Shown: positions 43,260 to 54,660 of the stretch, piece by piece
How the letters are laid out: each line of letters opens with the position of its first letter
Numbering within the stretch: the stretch's first letter is position 1
DNA from: Agriotes lineatus
Lineage: Eukaryota > Arthropoda > Insecta > Coleoptera > Elateridae
NCBI GenBank assembly: GCA_940337035.1
Contig: OW679197.1
Coordinates: 39,996,466 to 40,060,465 of the forward strand
Reading direction: 5' to 3'
DNA: 64,000 bases
The notes under the pieces: generated by a model
What the model saw: the letters and a program-made list of their open reading frames with translations, nothing else
Told to the model about the DNA's origin: nothing
The model's database searches: none
Position numbers and translations under genes: made by a program

Positions 43260-43820
43260 ACGGGAGACGTAAAAAATCAAAAATAAATCATAATGACGAT
43301 GATGCAGCCACAATACTGGCTTTGGATTCAGTAGCAGAAAATCTGAGAATGTTACTAAAGAAGAGATCGAAGAAATTTATATTAGCAAGACACATTCAAA
43401 GAATTAGAAATAGCAGAAAGGATTGCAGTAGATAGACAGTTTCATAAAAACATTAGTTTTTCGGATGAAAGCACTTTTCTATCAATGGGGTGGTATCATC
43501 GCAAAATTGTCGGTTTTAATCGTAAGAGAATCCATCATTTACAATTACTTCAAGAAGCCAAAAATTTAAAAAGGTTAATGTTTGGTGTGCGATTACGTTC
43601 GACCAAATAATTGGTCTATATTTTTTTAGAACAAATTTAAATCAAAATGCTGGAGATGCTAAATAGATTTTTCTGGCGAGAATTAGATCAAGAAAATTTG
43701 GAATGTCGGCAAAAAGCATATTTCTAACAAGACGGATGCTCACTCAACATTTTAGGTCCGCAATTGGCTTGACAGAAAATTTCCAGAGAAGTAGATAGAA
43801 CGTTCTGGATAACAACACTA
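43260..43820 (+). pseudogene. mariner-like transposase relic
   Basis: Plus-strand pieces: FHKNISFSDESTFLSMG, then (frame change) KVNVWCAITFDQIIGLYFF and, after a stop, QDGCSLNI and KFPEK.IER-like sequence. Mariner-like transposases show I.FSDE..F...G (first catalytic Asp), KVNVW.GI....IIGP.FF, and QQDGAP.H (second Asp). Both Asp residues are present, but two stops and frame changes inactivate it. No terminal repeats found nearby. Confidence 0.7.
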
Positions 43821-46800
43821 ATAAAATTTAATATAATTTCCTCATATACAAATCAATCAATAAGTACACACACAAATACAATGCGCCATTAACAGCTGCT
43901 GTGTTAACAGTGAAAAATCTAGGATATCAAGTTAGAGCTCGGTTGACGACCACGTAAAGAATGCTTCCATTCTTGCCTCCGATCGTGTTTATATTTACTT
44001 CTGTCCTATCACGTCAGCCGAGGATTTATGGATACCCCGCTTGTCTACTAGGAGGGGTTGGAAGCGTCTGTCATCAAATGCGCTAACGGTCATTGTGTTT
44101 TTTCAAGTGTTTTACGCCAGTGAAGAGATTTATTGCCCTATCGACAAGTTTTTCCGTGTGGGCAGGTCTTGATTCATTCTTATGATTGCATCACAGTGCT
44201 TCTTATACTATTATTACTGCACGTACTGACACTGCGTCAGCAGAAGTTGTTAATCACTCGCGACTCTCTCAACATCTCGTTTGCAATGCAATTTTAAGGA
44301 AACTTCCTGCTGGAAGATGACGATTCTGTCTTCATCGGAAGTTTCTTTATTCTTTAGCTCGTTTCGCGGGAGTTATTTATTGCCGCTGTAAGTTGCAGTT
44401 TTACTACAATCCCAACTACTTTCAAATGCATTTGGTAAAATACAAGATATTAATTTTTATAGTTTTAATATTACACTCTTTATTAGCAGTAGATTTAAGC
44501 AATTCTGCGGTTGCATGATCTTCTCCTTTCTAATGTCAGTTCCTTAATAACTTAGTCAGTGTGATGATGTCTATCGTGATTGTTAGGTTCACTAAATAGC
44601 ATGCTAAGTTTGCCAATGTTCTACCACTTTTTCCAGTTTATTTGTATTATTTTCTTGCTCATTTTCCACTGAACATTTTTGTTTGGGTTAAAAGTTAGTT
44701 AGCTATGGATTTCATATAAATCTGAGGATTCATACTTATCGGCATATTTATTAGCAGATTCTGTGACTATAGTATTTATTTTTGTCATTTTTACAAATTA
44801 CTTTTATTTTACCATTTAATATCTTATGATGATTGATGTTTCTTCATCGTAAAGTAGTTGATTTTTCAACTTTTTCCGTGCCTCAATAGCTTTGACATTT
44901 AGCCATAATTTACAGATTACAATCACGTTTCGGAGTTTCTTAACACATACTTGTGTTTCTGTTATAATTTGTTTTACACCTTCGCAACAGTTATTAGAAT
45001 CGATACCGTTGGTCTGATTCAATTGGTCATCACAAGATTCTTGAAGCTTATATTAGTTTGTATCTTGACAGTTTGCTTTTCCTTCTTTTAATATTATTTA
45101 GTTTTTGACGATATTTGTGTGGTATACATCAACAATCAATAAGATCCACCTTCAGCTTTTGGTAATGTTTTACAATTCCTTATCGTAGATGTCCATATTG
45201 TCCTTAGCACATATTTTTTTGCGGTCAAGTTGACATAAGCCTATATTTTTGACTTAGTTGCTGGCGATTGCCCTACTACTAGATCTAGCCTTAGCTTCCA
45301 AAGCTTAATTTTTATTCGAATGTAAGGATATGGGCAGCTCTAACTGCTTTCGTTCGCATAGGCGTTTAGAGCGTATGCGTTTGGCCTGAATTCTTGTAGT
45401 TTCTCCGTTCGAGCTATGTTATGTCTACTGGTATTGTTAGCTTATAGGAAAGTGATACTTCGATTATCTAGCTTTGGTAATTGGCATAGTTGCCTGTTTG
45501 GCTTGATAAAAGTTGATTGAAAAGGCATAGCTCCCTCATATGTAAAAAACTTCCAAACAGCCAATAACATTAAAACGGCAATGTGCGCATGCTAAACAAT
45601 ATTGTCTAACCACAAATACATCGCTTAGAATCAACTATAATTTTTCAATATAATGACGCTCAACTAGACTGGACAATAAACATACGCCAATTTTTACAAT
45701 CGTTTTCTTGGTAAAAACATGGCCATGATGACCGATGGATTGTTAACTAAGTATCACCCCATTAAAATCTTTACTGCGATGATTTGATCGAACCGTGTAT
45801 TTTCAGAAAACATGGTAAACGTACCCTCTTTTATAAATGCATGCAGTTAGGATATTCGATGTTATAACTAAAGTGATTAAATTTAACTTGCAAATCACAC
45901 TATTCCACCGTCTAGCAATGTGGACGTTTAAGAAGTTTTATACAATAATGTTAGAATTACAAATTAGCCAATCTCCATCGACTCCAATCGCACAATGTAC
46001 TCCGAACTCCTCAACGTTCACAAGAAATCCACACAATCAAATCAAACCGAGAGATCTTTGCCTATTTCTGGAAGCAGTAATGGATTCCTATTGTTCCTTA
46101 CTGGTTCATGGCGTGGCACCAACTCATTATAATATTAAATCAGAACTAATTAATTTGCCGAATTAACATGCAAGCGTGCTTCTAACTCAGCGTCGTTTCT
46201 AATTGCACCCTCGAACTGCAACAGATTTGGTTTGTAAGGATCGTAATTGAAAGCGTTGTTACGTGTAGCAAGTGTTGTTTCTCACAAAAGGGATGGGGTA
46301 CATGCGCGTCGTTAATTGGAAGGACGTGGGTTTTTATACTGCTCTTCCTGAACTTTCCGGGTTCGGTTTCAACAGGTACACAATGGAGCCAGATCGAATG
46401 TCTTTTGCGTGTTAGCACTCTAGAAGACTTCGTGGTGCTTCAAGTCAAAGGATAATAAGTGTGGTCCTAATTGTGCCCGTTTTGTTGTTGAAACTTTATT
46501 GAAAACTTCTGAAGCATCACTTATGTGAAACAAAAGCCCCGAGTAGAGAGGGTCCGAGCATTTCTGGCTTTTAGCCTTGTCTATAGAGAGCAAGGGATAT
46601 GCACGTCGCTTCTATACATTTGTTTTTATTTAAGCTGCAAATTTTTGATTCAAGTTTCCAAATGGTTAAAATTTGGATTCGTGTGTCTCTATTGGATTAA
46701 AGTAAGGATAGGGTTCTGTAATTCATCGTTTATTTTACAGAATATATTGTAGTGATAGCTCCACTTTTGACTATAGCTATTACTTATGAAATGATTCAAT

Positions 46801-47940
46801 GCTTAATATGCCTATTTTATTTAGTATTTGCCCTATTATTTCTGTTCAAATCAGTTTTACTTTTAACTAAATATTAATATTGAGACACTCAGGGTCGGGT
46901 TTGCCAATCTAGTTATCTATTAATTGAAATTCAACTCTTAATTGTGATTTTATGAATGCTAAATGACATTAACTGTCAGCTTGACTATAAAATTCAATTT
47001 AACCAAGAATTGACAACTATCCTTTACAATGACACTTCAATTAATCAATTCACCAAAGTAAGTACTGTATTCTGTTTATTTCACTCTTTTTTTTATTGTT
47101 TGTTATTCAACCTGCTTTTATATTACTTAACTAAAACAAACCTGACCACTTCTCAAGTTGTCACTGCAATTATCCAAATATGACAGTTCCCAATGTCCAC
47201 AGCTCCAAATGCTCACAGTCAGCAGCTACGACAGCTTACTCCTCCAATAGCCAAAACTACATCTAACCTGTCAAAACTCCAACTGTCCGTAGAATCTGAT
47301 CCTGCTCCTTTCATTAATATTACTGCTAAGCCAATAGACTTCTGGTAAGTTACAGTATTGTAGATGATTCCAAACTAATCCTCTTTATTCTTCAGCTAGT
47401 ACTTTGGATCCAGCACTACAGACAAAAACTGTCCAAATCAAGTAAATACTCCCATCAACTTCCCTCTAAACGATCGGTCCGTCTTCCAAACAACCACCAA
47501 TGTCACCAATGAATATTAATTATATCTTACATGAACCATTAAATCCAAATCCATCCAATTCTTCTTGTTTTTTGTATTTTATTAACTGTATTTCACAATC
47601 TCTTTATAGATTGTAATGTCTTATTATTTCAATGTTATATTTTCATATTTTACCAAACAATTATACAAAATAAGCCATAATTTCCAAGTTTTTATTAGTA
47701 AAAAGGTTTTTTTTTTAAATTTCTATGTACATTTTTATATGAGTTGTTATTCTGACTGCCAAATAAAAAAAACTTATCTCCGATGGTTACTACTATTACT
47801 GCTCTCTTAAAATATAAAATGTCCTAACTATTACATGTTACAATCTCTTATTATTAAAGCAAGCATAATTGTCAATATAACCTTGGTTTACACTTTTTAT
47901 CATGGTTGACCTCAACCATCAAAATTAAATAAAGTGCGAC
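43821..47940. other. No recognisable gene
   Basis: About 4.1 kb, AT-rich. The ORFs at 45837-46166 (109 codons) and 46956-47183 have no family signature. A somewhat GC-richer stretch at 43960-44390 has no identifiable structure. Confidence 0.45.
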
Positions 47941-47947
47941 TTTCACT

Positions 47948-47985
47948 CTGATGATGCAAGCTGCAAGGTCTTGCGAAACGTTAGT
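47948..47985 (+). ncRNA. Hammerhead-ribozyme-like core
   Basis: CTGATGA (47948-47954), a 5-bp stem GCAAG/CTTGC (47956-47960 with 47970-47974), then GAAACG. CUGAUGA-stem-GAAA is the conserved hammerhead core. The same layout occurs in the Penelope pLTRs at 52251 and 53487. The other two stems were not resolved, so activity is unknown. It may be a leftover Penelope terminal repeat. Confidence 0.4.
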
Positions 47986-49836
47986 GAATATGGATGCACA
48001 AACAGCAAAACGGCCAAATCTGCCTAAGTATCCTCGTTCTCAAGATACTCAAACAACACGAGCCACCAAAGAGCATGGCCATCGCGCGGGTTTTTGCTCG
48101 ACTTCACAAGGTGCAAGGCACATTAAGCCAGAAAATGCTGGGTGTTCATATACAAATACTACGCGGTCTAAGCCGAAACTCTATGCTAAGGAGAATAATT
48201 CGAGTAACCGCGAAAGCCTCAAACAATACATAAGTTTATCTCTGTTTCAATCTTATCCACTAGCGACTTGCAAACAGTTGCTTGTAAGAATTTTGTTACT
48301 GTCACCTTGTGTCTATTTCTAAAGCTATGCCTCACATTAGTTACCCTAAATGCACTTAATTATTATACACAGATAGAAGGGATATTAATTATGATTTTCG
48401 CTACGGTTATCGTGGAATGCCTACCAGTTTTCTTATGACGTGCTGCCTCTTGGTTGTGTTGGCCTTCTGAAAGAAATTTGTCGATTAACGAGTTCAGTTA
48501 AAATAATTACTTATCTGTTGATTTTTGACGTTTGAAGGTTAGGTATTTAAAGTGAAAAGATTAGGCTGTGTTTTTCGTCTTATAAAAGTGACCCTAACTC
48601 ACAGCTGAGACTACGACCTAATTTGGGTTGACCATATCAATTTATGCTTAATATATCGAAGTTATCTTAACTCATCCTACGCTCTTTGTTGAAATTCGGA
48701 GTATTGTTTACGTGATTCGTGAAGATATGTGTATAGGGTCCGTACGATTTAACGCGGCTTCGTAGTAACTTTCAGTTTCGATCAGAGATTCTAGTGCCAT
48801 TGCGTCACGTTGTGGTGCTGTTAGCCTATTTTTGCGGCGTTTAGGAATAGAAAAACAATTTGAGCAAAGAAAGTAGCAAACAATTCTTCGAAATTGTGTA
48901 GGTCTTGGTTTCCAACTCACATTAGTTGGATATTTGCGTTACGATGAATAGCTGAGTATTCACTATTGTTCCCGATTATTGTTTGTGGCTAGTTTCGGGA
49001 TATCACATCTACGGTGTTAAATGAACCCAGTGATGTTTCCTATTTATTGAGTTAACACCTCCGGATTATTTTGCGCAGGACTGGAGAAAACATGTTAAAA
49101 CCGTTTTTGATTTCGAGTAAGGTTTTTTTGTTGATGGTTTTTATTGGTGGTTTTTATCTGTGTTTTTTTTTGCTTGTGGTGTTTTTTACCTATTTTTCGT
49201 GTCCTGCGATAGTGGTCGACTGAATTTGGGTGTTTGGTTGAAGACCCACTGGATTTAGATTTGCTTGCCGGATGGGAGTTTCCACTTGCTACTTTGGGCT
49301 TCTTTATCGCAGTACTCCTAGATTCTAAGATAAACCACTCTTATTTATATCCAAATAAACATTTTGCAATTCAAAAATATAGCGACGTGAATTAGTTTGA
49401 TAATATCCATTCTTGAAATATTCTTGCATTTCCCGGTTTTATCCTTTACGTATCAAAGCAGTAGTACCTTATACATCCCCGACTTATAATTTAATTAATA
49501 AAACGCTAAATTTAAATATTTAATATTATTTTCATGTGAATATTATAAAATGTATTATAATTACTTCGGTACGAAAAACTGCATTTATACATGTTTTATA
49601 AAATAAACGTCAGCATAATTGCATCGAATTTATGTCGTATTATTGCTGTAGTAGATTATGGCTTATCAATCATTTTGCGTATAATAAGGCTCCATTTTTT
49701 AGGTTGATCTTTGAAATTTCATTTTCCTTGCAAGTTGTGATATTCAATAATATCGGAAAATTTTCCAATTTAAATTTTGCCAATTGTTGCTTAGTCAAAT
49801 TCGTGGCTCTGGCGCCTGTATTAATCATATTATATC
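47986..49836. other. No recognisable gene
   Basis: AT-rich, with short unrelated ORFs (such as 47951-48322 and 48708-48920). Confidence 0.45.
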
Positions 49837-49899
49837 GATATATTGTTTTAGGCAATCACGCTCGTCCTTCGGACTCGGGCGATTGCCAAACAATATATC
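49837..49899. repeat. Long imperfect hairpin
   Basis: ATATTGTTT and GGCAATC on the left pair with GATTGCC and AAACAATAT on the right around a GC-rich tip (CGCTCGTCCTTCGGACTCGG). It resembles the hairpin designs at 24232-24262 and 56725-56785. Confidence 0.6.
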
Positions 49900-50070
49900 T
49901 CGTGTAAACAGAAATGATTATTTGATAATCAAGAACCCACTAATTGCATTATACCTATATGATAACATATGTCAACTAAGTCTGCCTACTAAAATAATTT
50001 TGTGTATGGCTATCTCTTTCTTACTAAAGCATTCTATTGTTATTGTTCAAGCGACCTCATTGCTGTTATA

Positions 50071-50855
50071 CAGTGTGTCCCAGGATTGATGTTACAAGAG
50101 GTGAGATGGTCTAAAAATTTTTGAATTTTACTTTAAGGTTCTGGGATTCGGTCCTGCTTGGTTTGAAAAGAATTTTAAGAATATTTTCAGTGTTTGAAAA
50201 ACAAGTAGGCTTTGACAGGAAAGCGAAAACTATTTTATTTTCAGGTAAACTACCCTTTCTGTTCATGATACGGCAAAATTTTATTAAGAAAAATTGTTTA
50301 GAATGATAAATTATGGCTCTATACAATATTTCAGAAAGTATGACCCTATATTTTAGAGGGATCTGTCGACTTACATTAAAACGTTATTTTTTAGATTAAA
50401 CAAATTGCATTTATTTAAAATGACGGTTAAATCTAAGTCGACAGATCTTTCTGAAATTTTGTATAGGGCCATAATTTCTCATTATAAACAACTTTTTTTC
50501 ATACAATTTTGCCGAATCATGAATAAAAAGGGTAGTTTACCTGATAATAAAATCAAATAATTTAAAAAATAACGGTTTTTGACAGATCTTTTTGAAATTT
50601 TGTATAGGGCCGTAATTTATCATTATGAACAACTTTCCTTAATAGAATTTTGCCGTATCATAAACAAAAAGGGTAGTTTACCTGAATATAAAATAGTTTT
50701 CGCTTCCCTGTCAAGAACTACTTGTTTTTCAAAAAATGAAAATATTCTTAAAATTCTTTTCAAACCAAGCAGGACCGAATCCCAGAACCTTAAAATAAAA
50801 TTCAAACATTTTTAGTACATCTCACCTTTTGTAACATCAATCCTGGGACACACTG
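50071..50855. mobile_element. Foldback MITE with ~250-bp inverted ends
   Basis: Starts CAGTGTGTCCCAGGATTGAT and ends with its inverse (CCTGGGACACACTG), with TA on each side. The inverted match extends about 250 bp on each side (GGTTCTGGGATTCGGTCCTG against its inverse near 50770). A direct repeat of one arm segment (about 50436-50545 and 50582-50690) makes it asymmetric. The mirrored ORFs at 50121-50306 and 50623-50805 are symmetric by-products. Confidence 0.9.
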
Positions 50856-50859
50856 TATA

Positions 50860-51340
50860 CAGTGAATTTACTGAGTAGTAAACAATGTATTCTACGGAGG
50901 AAGAAATTCTGTTCATCAAATCATAAATACTTCAGTTTACTGCAAGTATGTGAGTTATTACAGGTCACACTCCCTGTTGTTATTTGTATTGCTTATTTTC
51001 TAATGAAATTACGGTTCATATATTGAATTAAAAAAAAACGCATTTACACATTGTACAGGCGCGGCGCATCCTTAGAAACCAATAGGTAACAATCAAATCT
51101 TCATGGAAACGTCAAGACCACATTGCGCATTTAAATAAATTCACTGGTCATTATAACCCCATTGATATTTATTAAATTTTTTGCCGGGTAACGTGCATAC
51201 AGTTTAGCGCTTAGCTCAAGTTCTTTTGGCAGAAAAAAGGAAACTCCCAACATATGAACCTTTCCATTATTAAAGTAATCTTCTTAGCCGTACTGCTCAT
51301 TTCGAGCGTTGTGACAACATGTAATTATCTAGGTTAAATC
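50860..51340. other. No recognisable feature
   Basis: AT-rich, non-coding. Confidence 0.45.
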
Positions 51341-51344
51341 CTGC

Positions 51345-51910
51345 ATTCATGTATCTTTCTTCTCCATTTGCTCTAGTTTTGCCTGTTTGGATGTAATCGT
51401 ACATCGAGGTACCGATAATATTTGCAATTTGGACCACTTATTAAGATGGCGAACTTGTCTTCTACCATCAACTTTTCCTTGTACCACCAATATACCTATA
51501 ATAGGTATATGGTACCGCTAGCTTTTCAAGAGACTTATCATTTCTTCTCGTAATGAGCCCAAAGTATTTCAGAATGGACTTATATATGGTACTGCCAAGT
51601 TTTCCTTTGATATTAAGATTCTTGGAATTGGAAGCATTTGTGCGTTTTTCCGTCCAAGGTGTCAAGCATACATCTAAAAAGCGTTGATTCGACGGTAGAT
51701 CAATTGCCTTTGATTGTCCACAATTTCGATGCGTAGGTCATAATGGGAAATATTAGAGTTCTAACTATTTTTATTTGGATGACTTTTGAAATTCTACGGT
51801 CTTTACATATACGATTTAGTTTAGCGATCCCAGTTTTTGCAATGGTAATTTTTCGTCTTATTTCTTCTTCTATCACCTGTACTTGAAATCCTTGCCCTCC
51901 TTGTCTCTAA
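51345..51910 (-). pseudogene. LINE C-terminal (post-RT) relic
   Basis: Minus-strand reading: RISKVIQIKIVRTLIFPIMT followed by YASKLWTI, then, after stops, YKSILKYFGLITRRNDKSLEK. LINEs of RTE/R1-like type have K.RI....I.P...YA.E.WT......L........LR...H..RR..SLEK downstream of the RT domain. No catalytic motif is present. Confidence 0.65.
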
Positions 51911-52194
51911 ATAAATAATTTCCTTAACCACTTCGATTCCATGTATATATTTTTGGTGTGGGCCCATATATATTTATTCGTTGAACCTGATGATATTGCT
52001 GGTAAAACTAAGTTTCGGTCTACCATGTAAGGTTTTTATTTTGCCGTTCCAGAATTATTTTGAACAACACTTTTAGTATGAGGTATCACATTTTTCAACT
52101 TGTATGTTTTATTTTTTGCGGTATATCCTGACTTACGTATAAAGCTACGATAATTATACAGATGATTTCAGAGGCTTTCACGGCCATTATCATT

Positions 52195-52439
52195 AAGTAA
52201 AAAACGACTTTCGGGATTGGACCGTGTCTTTATTGAGGTCAAAGAACTCAACGTTTCGCCCACTTTCGTTAGGGGGTTCATCAGGAGGAAAAAGCAAACG
52301 AGCACGGTAACTCAACGTGTTAACCACGTCAGAGGTGAAACTCTTTCCAAGGGAAGGGATAGAAGAGCACGGTATCTTAACGTGTTAACCACGACAGAGG
52401 CAAAACTCGACTAACGATCGGAAGGAGGAAGGCGAGAAT
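52195..52439 (-). repeat. Penelope pLTR (left), with hammerhead-like core at 52251-52284
   Basis: Inverse of 53333-53576. The minus strand has CTGATGAACCCCC...GGGCGAAACG. Penelope-like elements are known to carry hammerhead motifs in their pLTRs. Confidence 0.75.
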
Positions 52440-52509
52440 TTATAGGTAAGGGCCGTCGCGGTTGAGCAAATGCCGTCGCGGTTCAGTGGCGGTGAGCGGG
52501 GCTTAGGAA

Positions 52510-53025
52510 TTAGCACTTTCCACATAGAAGGAAGGGAAAAGCCTTCGTCCCGATTGATATTGTTAGGGTATTTGTAAATCTCAATGGCTTCGCGAATCTT
52601 TCTGCTAAAGAAGAATGGGGATTTGCAGATGATTGAAGTTTCATAAAAAAAGATCTTATGGCCAGCATCACGCGTTCGGCGATGGCTGATGATGAAACGA
52701 GACCCGACTTGAGACAGCGCTGGTGCTCAGAAATGCGAGTTTTTACTGAACGTCCTGTTTCACCAATGCATACAGCATTACAAGAGCAAGGGACTCTATA
52801 AATACCTTTAGAGGACATAGTGTTTAATTTATCTTTAGGTGAAGGAAGAACCTGTGAGATTTTGCTCGGAGGTTTGAATACCGTTTTAATGTTTTGTTTT
52901 CGAAGAAACTTCCAACGCAATCGGTGACTTGGTGGATATACGGAAGAATAACTATTGCTGCAGGAGGATCGATTTTTGGAGGTTTTGGTGGCCGTGGATG
53001 AAGGCAGACTGTAAATTCCTAGCAT
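52510..53025 (-). pseudogene. Penelope C-terminal part: RT-end linker and GIY-YIG domain
   Basis: Residues 36-66 (RWKFLRKQNIKTVFKPPSK, then LPSPKD) match the linker before the endonuclease. GIYRVPCSCN (74-83), CIGETGRSVKTRISEHQR (86-103) are the GIY-YIG core; the usual YIG is CIG, so the tyrosine expected at Y86 is Cys, while the Arg of the R..EH motif is kept (R97). After SAIAER the frame shifts; other frames continue REAIEIYKYPNNINRDEG, the normal C-terminal end. The start codon is accidental. Confidence 0.85.
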
Positions 53026-53284
53026 GGTAACCGTTGTTCCTAAGAGCTTTCCGAATGTGGTTTAATTTAGCGTGGACATTATCGGGTTGGGATATGGAAA
53101 CAGCCAGGTGTACAAGCGAATTGATGACAAAAAGTTTTTGTGTAGGATAATGGTGGGAATCGGCATGCAGATAGCGATCAGTGTGAGTGGGTTTGCGATA
53201 TACAGAATGACCAAGTTTGCCACTGGGTTGGCCAGAGACTTGTACATCTAAGAAAGGAAGGGAGCTGTTACTTTCTATCTCCAT
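52952..53284 (-). pseudogene. Penelope reverse transcriptase C-terminal part
   Basis: MEIESNSSLPFLDVQVSG, then YRKPTHTDRYLHADSHHYP and NHIRKALRNNGYH. LPFLD......G.....VYRK.TH....LH..S.HP is the hallmark region following the catalytic YxDD box in Penelope RT. The catalytic box itself is missing, because the ORF runs straight into the inverted pLTR at 53333. A frame change leads into 52510-53025. Confidence 0.88.
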
Positions 53285-53332
53285 GGTAAAGTTAATGTGT
53301 GGATGTTGACTATTGAAATGATTTAAGAAGAA

Positions 53333-53576
53333 TTCTCGCCTTCCTCCTTCCGATCGTTAGTCGAGCTTCGACTCTAACGTGGTTTACACGTTGAGATAGC
53401 GTGCCCTTCTATCCCTTCCCTTGCAAAGAGTTTCGCCTCTGGCGTGGTTAACACGTTGAGTTACCGTGCTCTTTTGCTTTTTCCTCCTGATGAAGCACTT
53501 TACGAAAGTGGGCGAAGCGTTGAGTTCTTCGACCTCAATAATGACACGGTACAATCCCGGAAGTCGTTTTTTACTT
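53333..53576 (+). repeat. Penelope pLTR (right), with hammerhead-like core at 53487-53518
   Basis: Inverse of the left pLTR. The core reads CTGATGA...GAAGC, a change from the conserved GAAAC that would be expected to weaken a ribozyme. Confidence 0.75.
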
Positions 53577-53588
53577 TATAATTATACA

Positions 53589-54439
53589 ATTGTAATTGTT
53601 GAAGCAGAGTCTATCATCTAATTTAGTTTAGCATAACTTTTGGCAATGTTATCATTGTGATAGCTGGCAAACAATAATTGGTAACAGGCTTAATAATTTC
53701 AATTTTAAGTCGCTCTTATTTCATTATGAATTGTAATAATTTTGACAATATAATTAAGTTATAAATATTGTTCAATTAATTAATTTTCCTTTTTGTTTCA
53801 GGTGAGTTATTTTATAACTAATCAATTTATAGTGGGCGGTTAGCTACAGTGCAGAAGCCAGGTAATAATAGTAAAAAATATCTTTACTCCTTATATCAAC
53901 TAAAAAGTAATCTATAAATAAAATCACAAAAGGATGAGCGTCGTCCAAACACAGCTGATACATAAATTATACTAATCGCTTTCACATCATTTATTCAGAT
54001 TCGTTCAACAAAATGTTTCCACTTTAATCAGATCCTTGTCTAAAAGATAAAAGATTTGATCTGCTATCATTAGCAAATCTTTAAAATTTTAATACCGATA
54101 TGTCTGAATATCAAACGTAATTTTTGTTTTAGATTACTCATTACTTGAAATTGTAAGCACGACTGATCTACGTATATAAGAATTATTAAAACAAGTTTGA
54201 CGAGGTGCAAACCCCTTATCGATACTTCGGCACAATGTTGACATAAACATTGTTTTACCATGTACTCTTTGGGACCCGACTCCATAAAATGCATACAGTC
54301 TTTGTAATCTTTTGAACCAGTGCTTTCAATCTGGTGTAGCCGTTATTGTATTATATTATATGCGACGATTTTAGTTAAAGACAATTGGCAACGTATACGG
54401 AAACTAATTACTATTACAAAGTTTAGATTGAGAAAATCG
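53589..54439. other. No recognisable gene
   Basis: AT-rich, non-coding. Confidence 0.45.
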
Positions 54440-54660
54440 AGTCGGCGATTTACCAATAGCATTTGCAAAGAGCGCCGTTAATGTGGCATTTCAGATTTAA
54501 AGATGACAAGAGATAAACATTTGCATACGTATCTTTCGATAACCTAAAAAAAATCTTGCTGGGACCGAGACTCGAACTCGCGACGGGGTAGTTATGCGAT
54601 CGCCGAACATCTATTGCTGATAGCCAGAATACAAATCGCTTATCCCACACAAAGAAACAC
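54440..54660 (-). repeat. tRNA-derived SINE-like repeat, family B, copy 2
   Basis: The minus strand has the B-box-like GCGAGTTCGAGTCTCGG followed by TTATCGAAAGATACG, CTTTAAATCTGAAATGCC and ACATT, in the same order as 3605-3840. Confidence 0.5.

Larger units (their letters stand above)
52161..53578 (-). mobile_element. 5'-truncated Penelope-like element with inverted pLTRs
   Basis: A 10-bp direct repeat TAATTATACA flanks the unit (52151-52160, 53579-53588). Inside are inverted terminal repeats of about 245 bp (52195-52439 and 53333-53576) starting AAGTAAAAAACGAC. A 34-bp extension (52161-52194) separates the target duplication from the pLTR on one side, as described for Penelope elements. The interior encodes the end of the Penelope RT and a GIY-YIG endonuclease domain on the minus strand. 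Each pLTR holds a CTGATGA...GAAAC/GAAGC hammerhead-like core and a doubled ~60-bp unit with CGTGTTAACCACG. Confidence 0.88.

Noticed and set aside
45837..46166. 109-codon ORF
   Set aside because: No recognisable motif, no neighbouring exon structure, and a length expected by chance at this composition and window size.
47951..48322. 123-codon ORF overlapping a 79-codon ORF in another frame
   Set aside because: No motif; begins inside the hammerhead-like segment; both frames open suggests composition, not coding.
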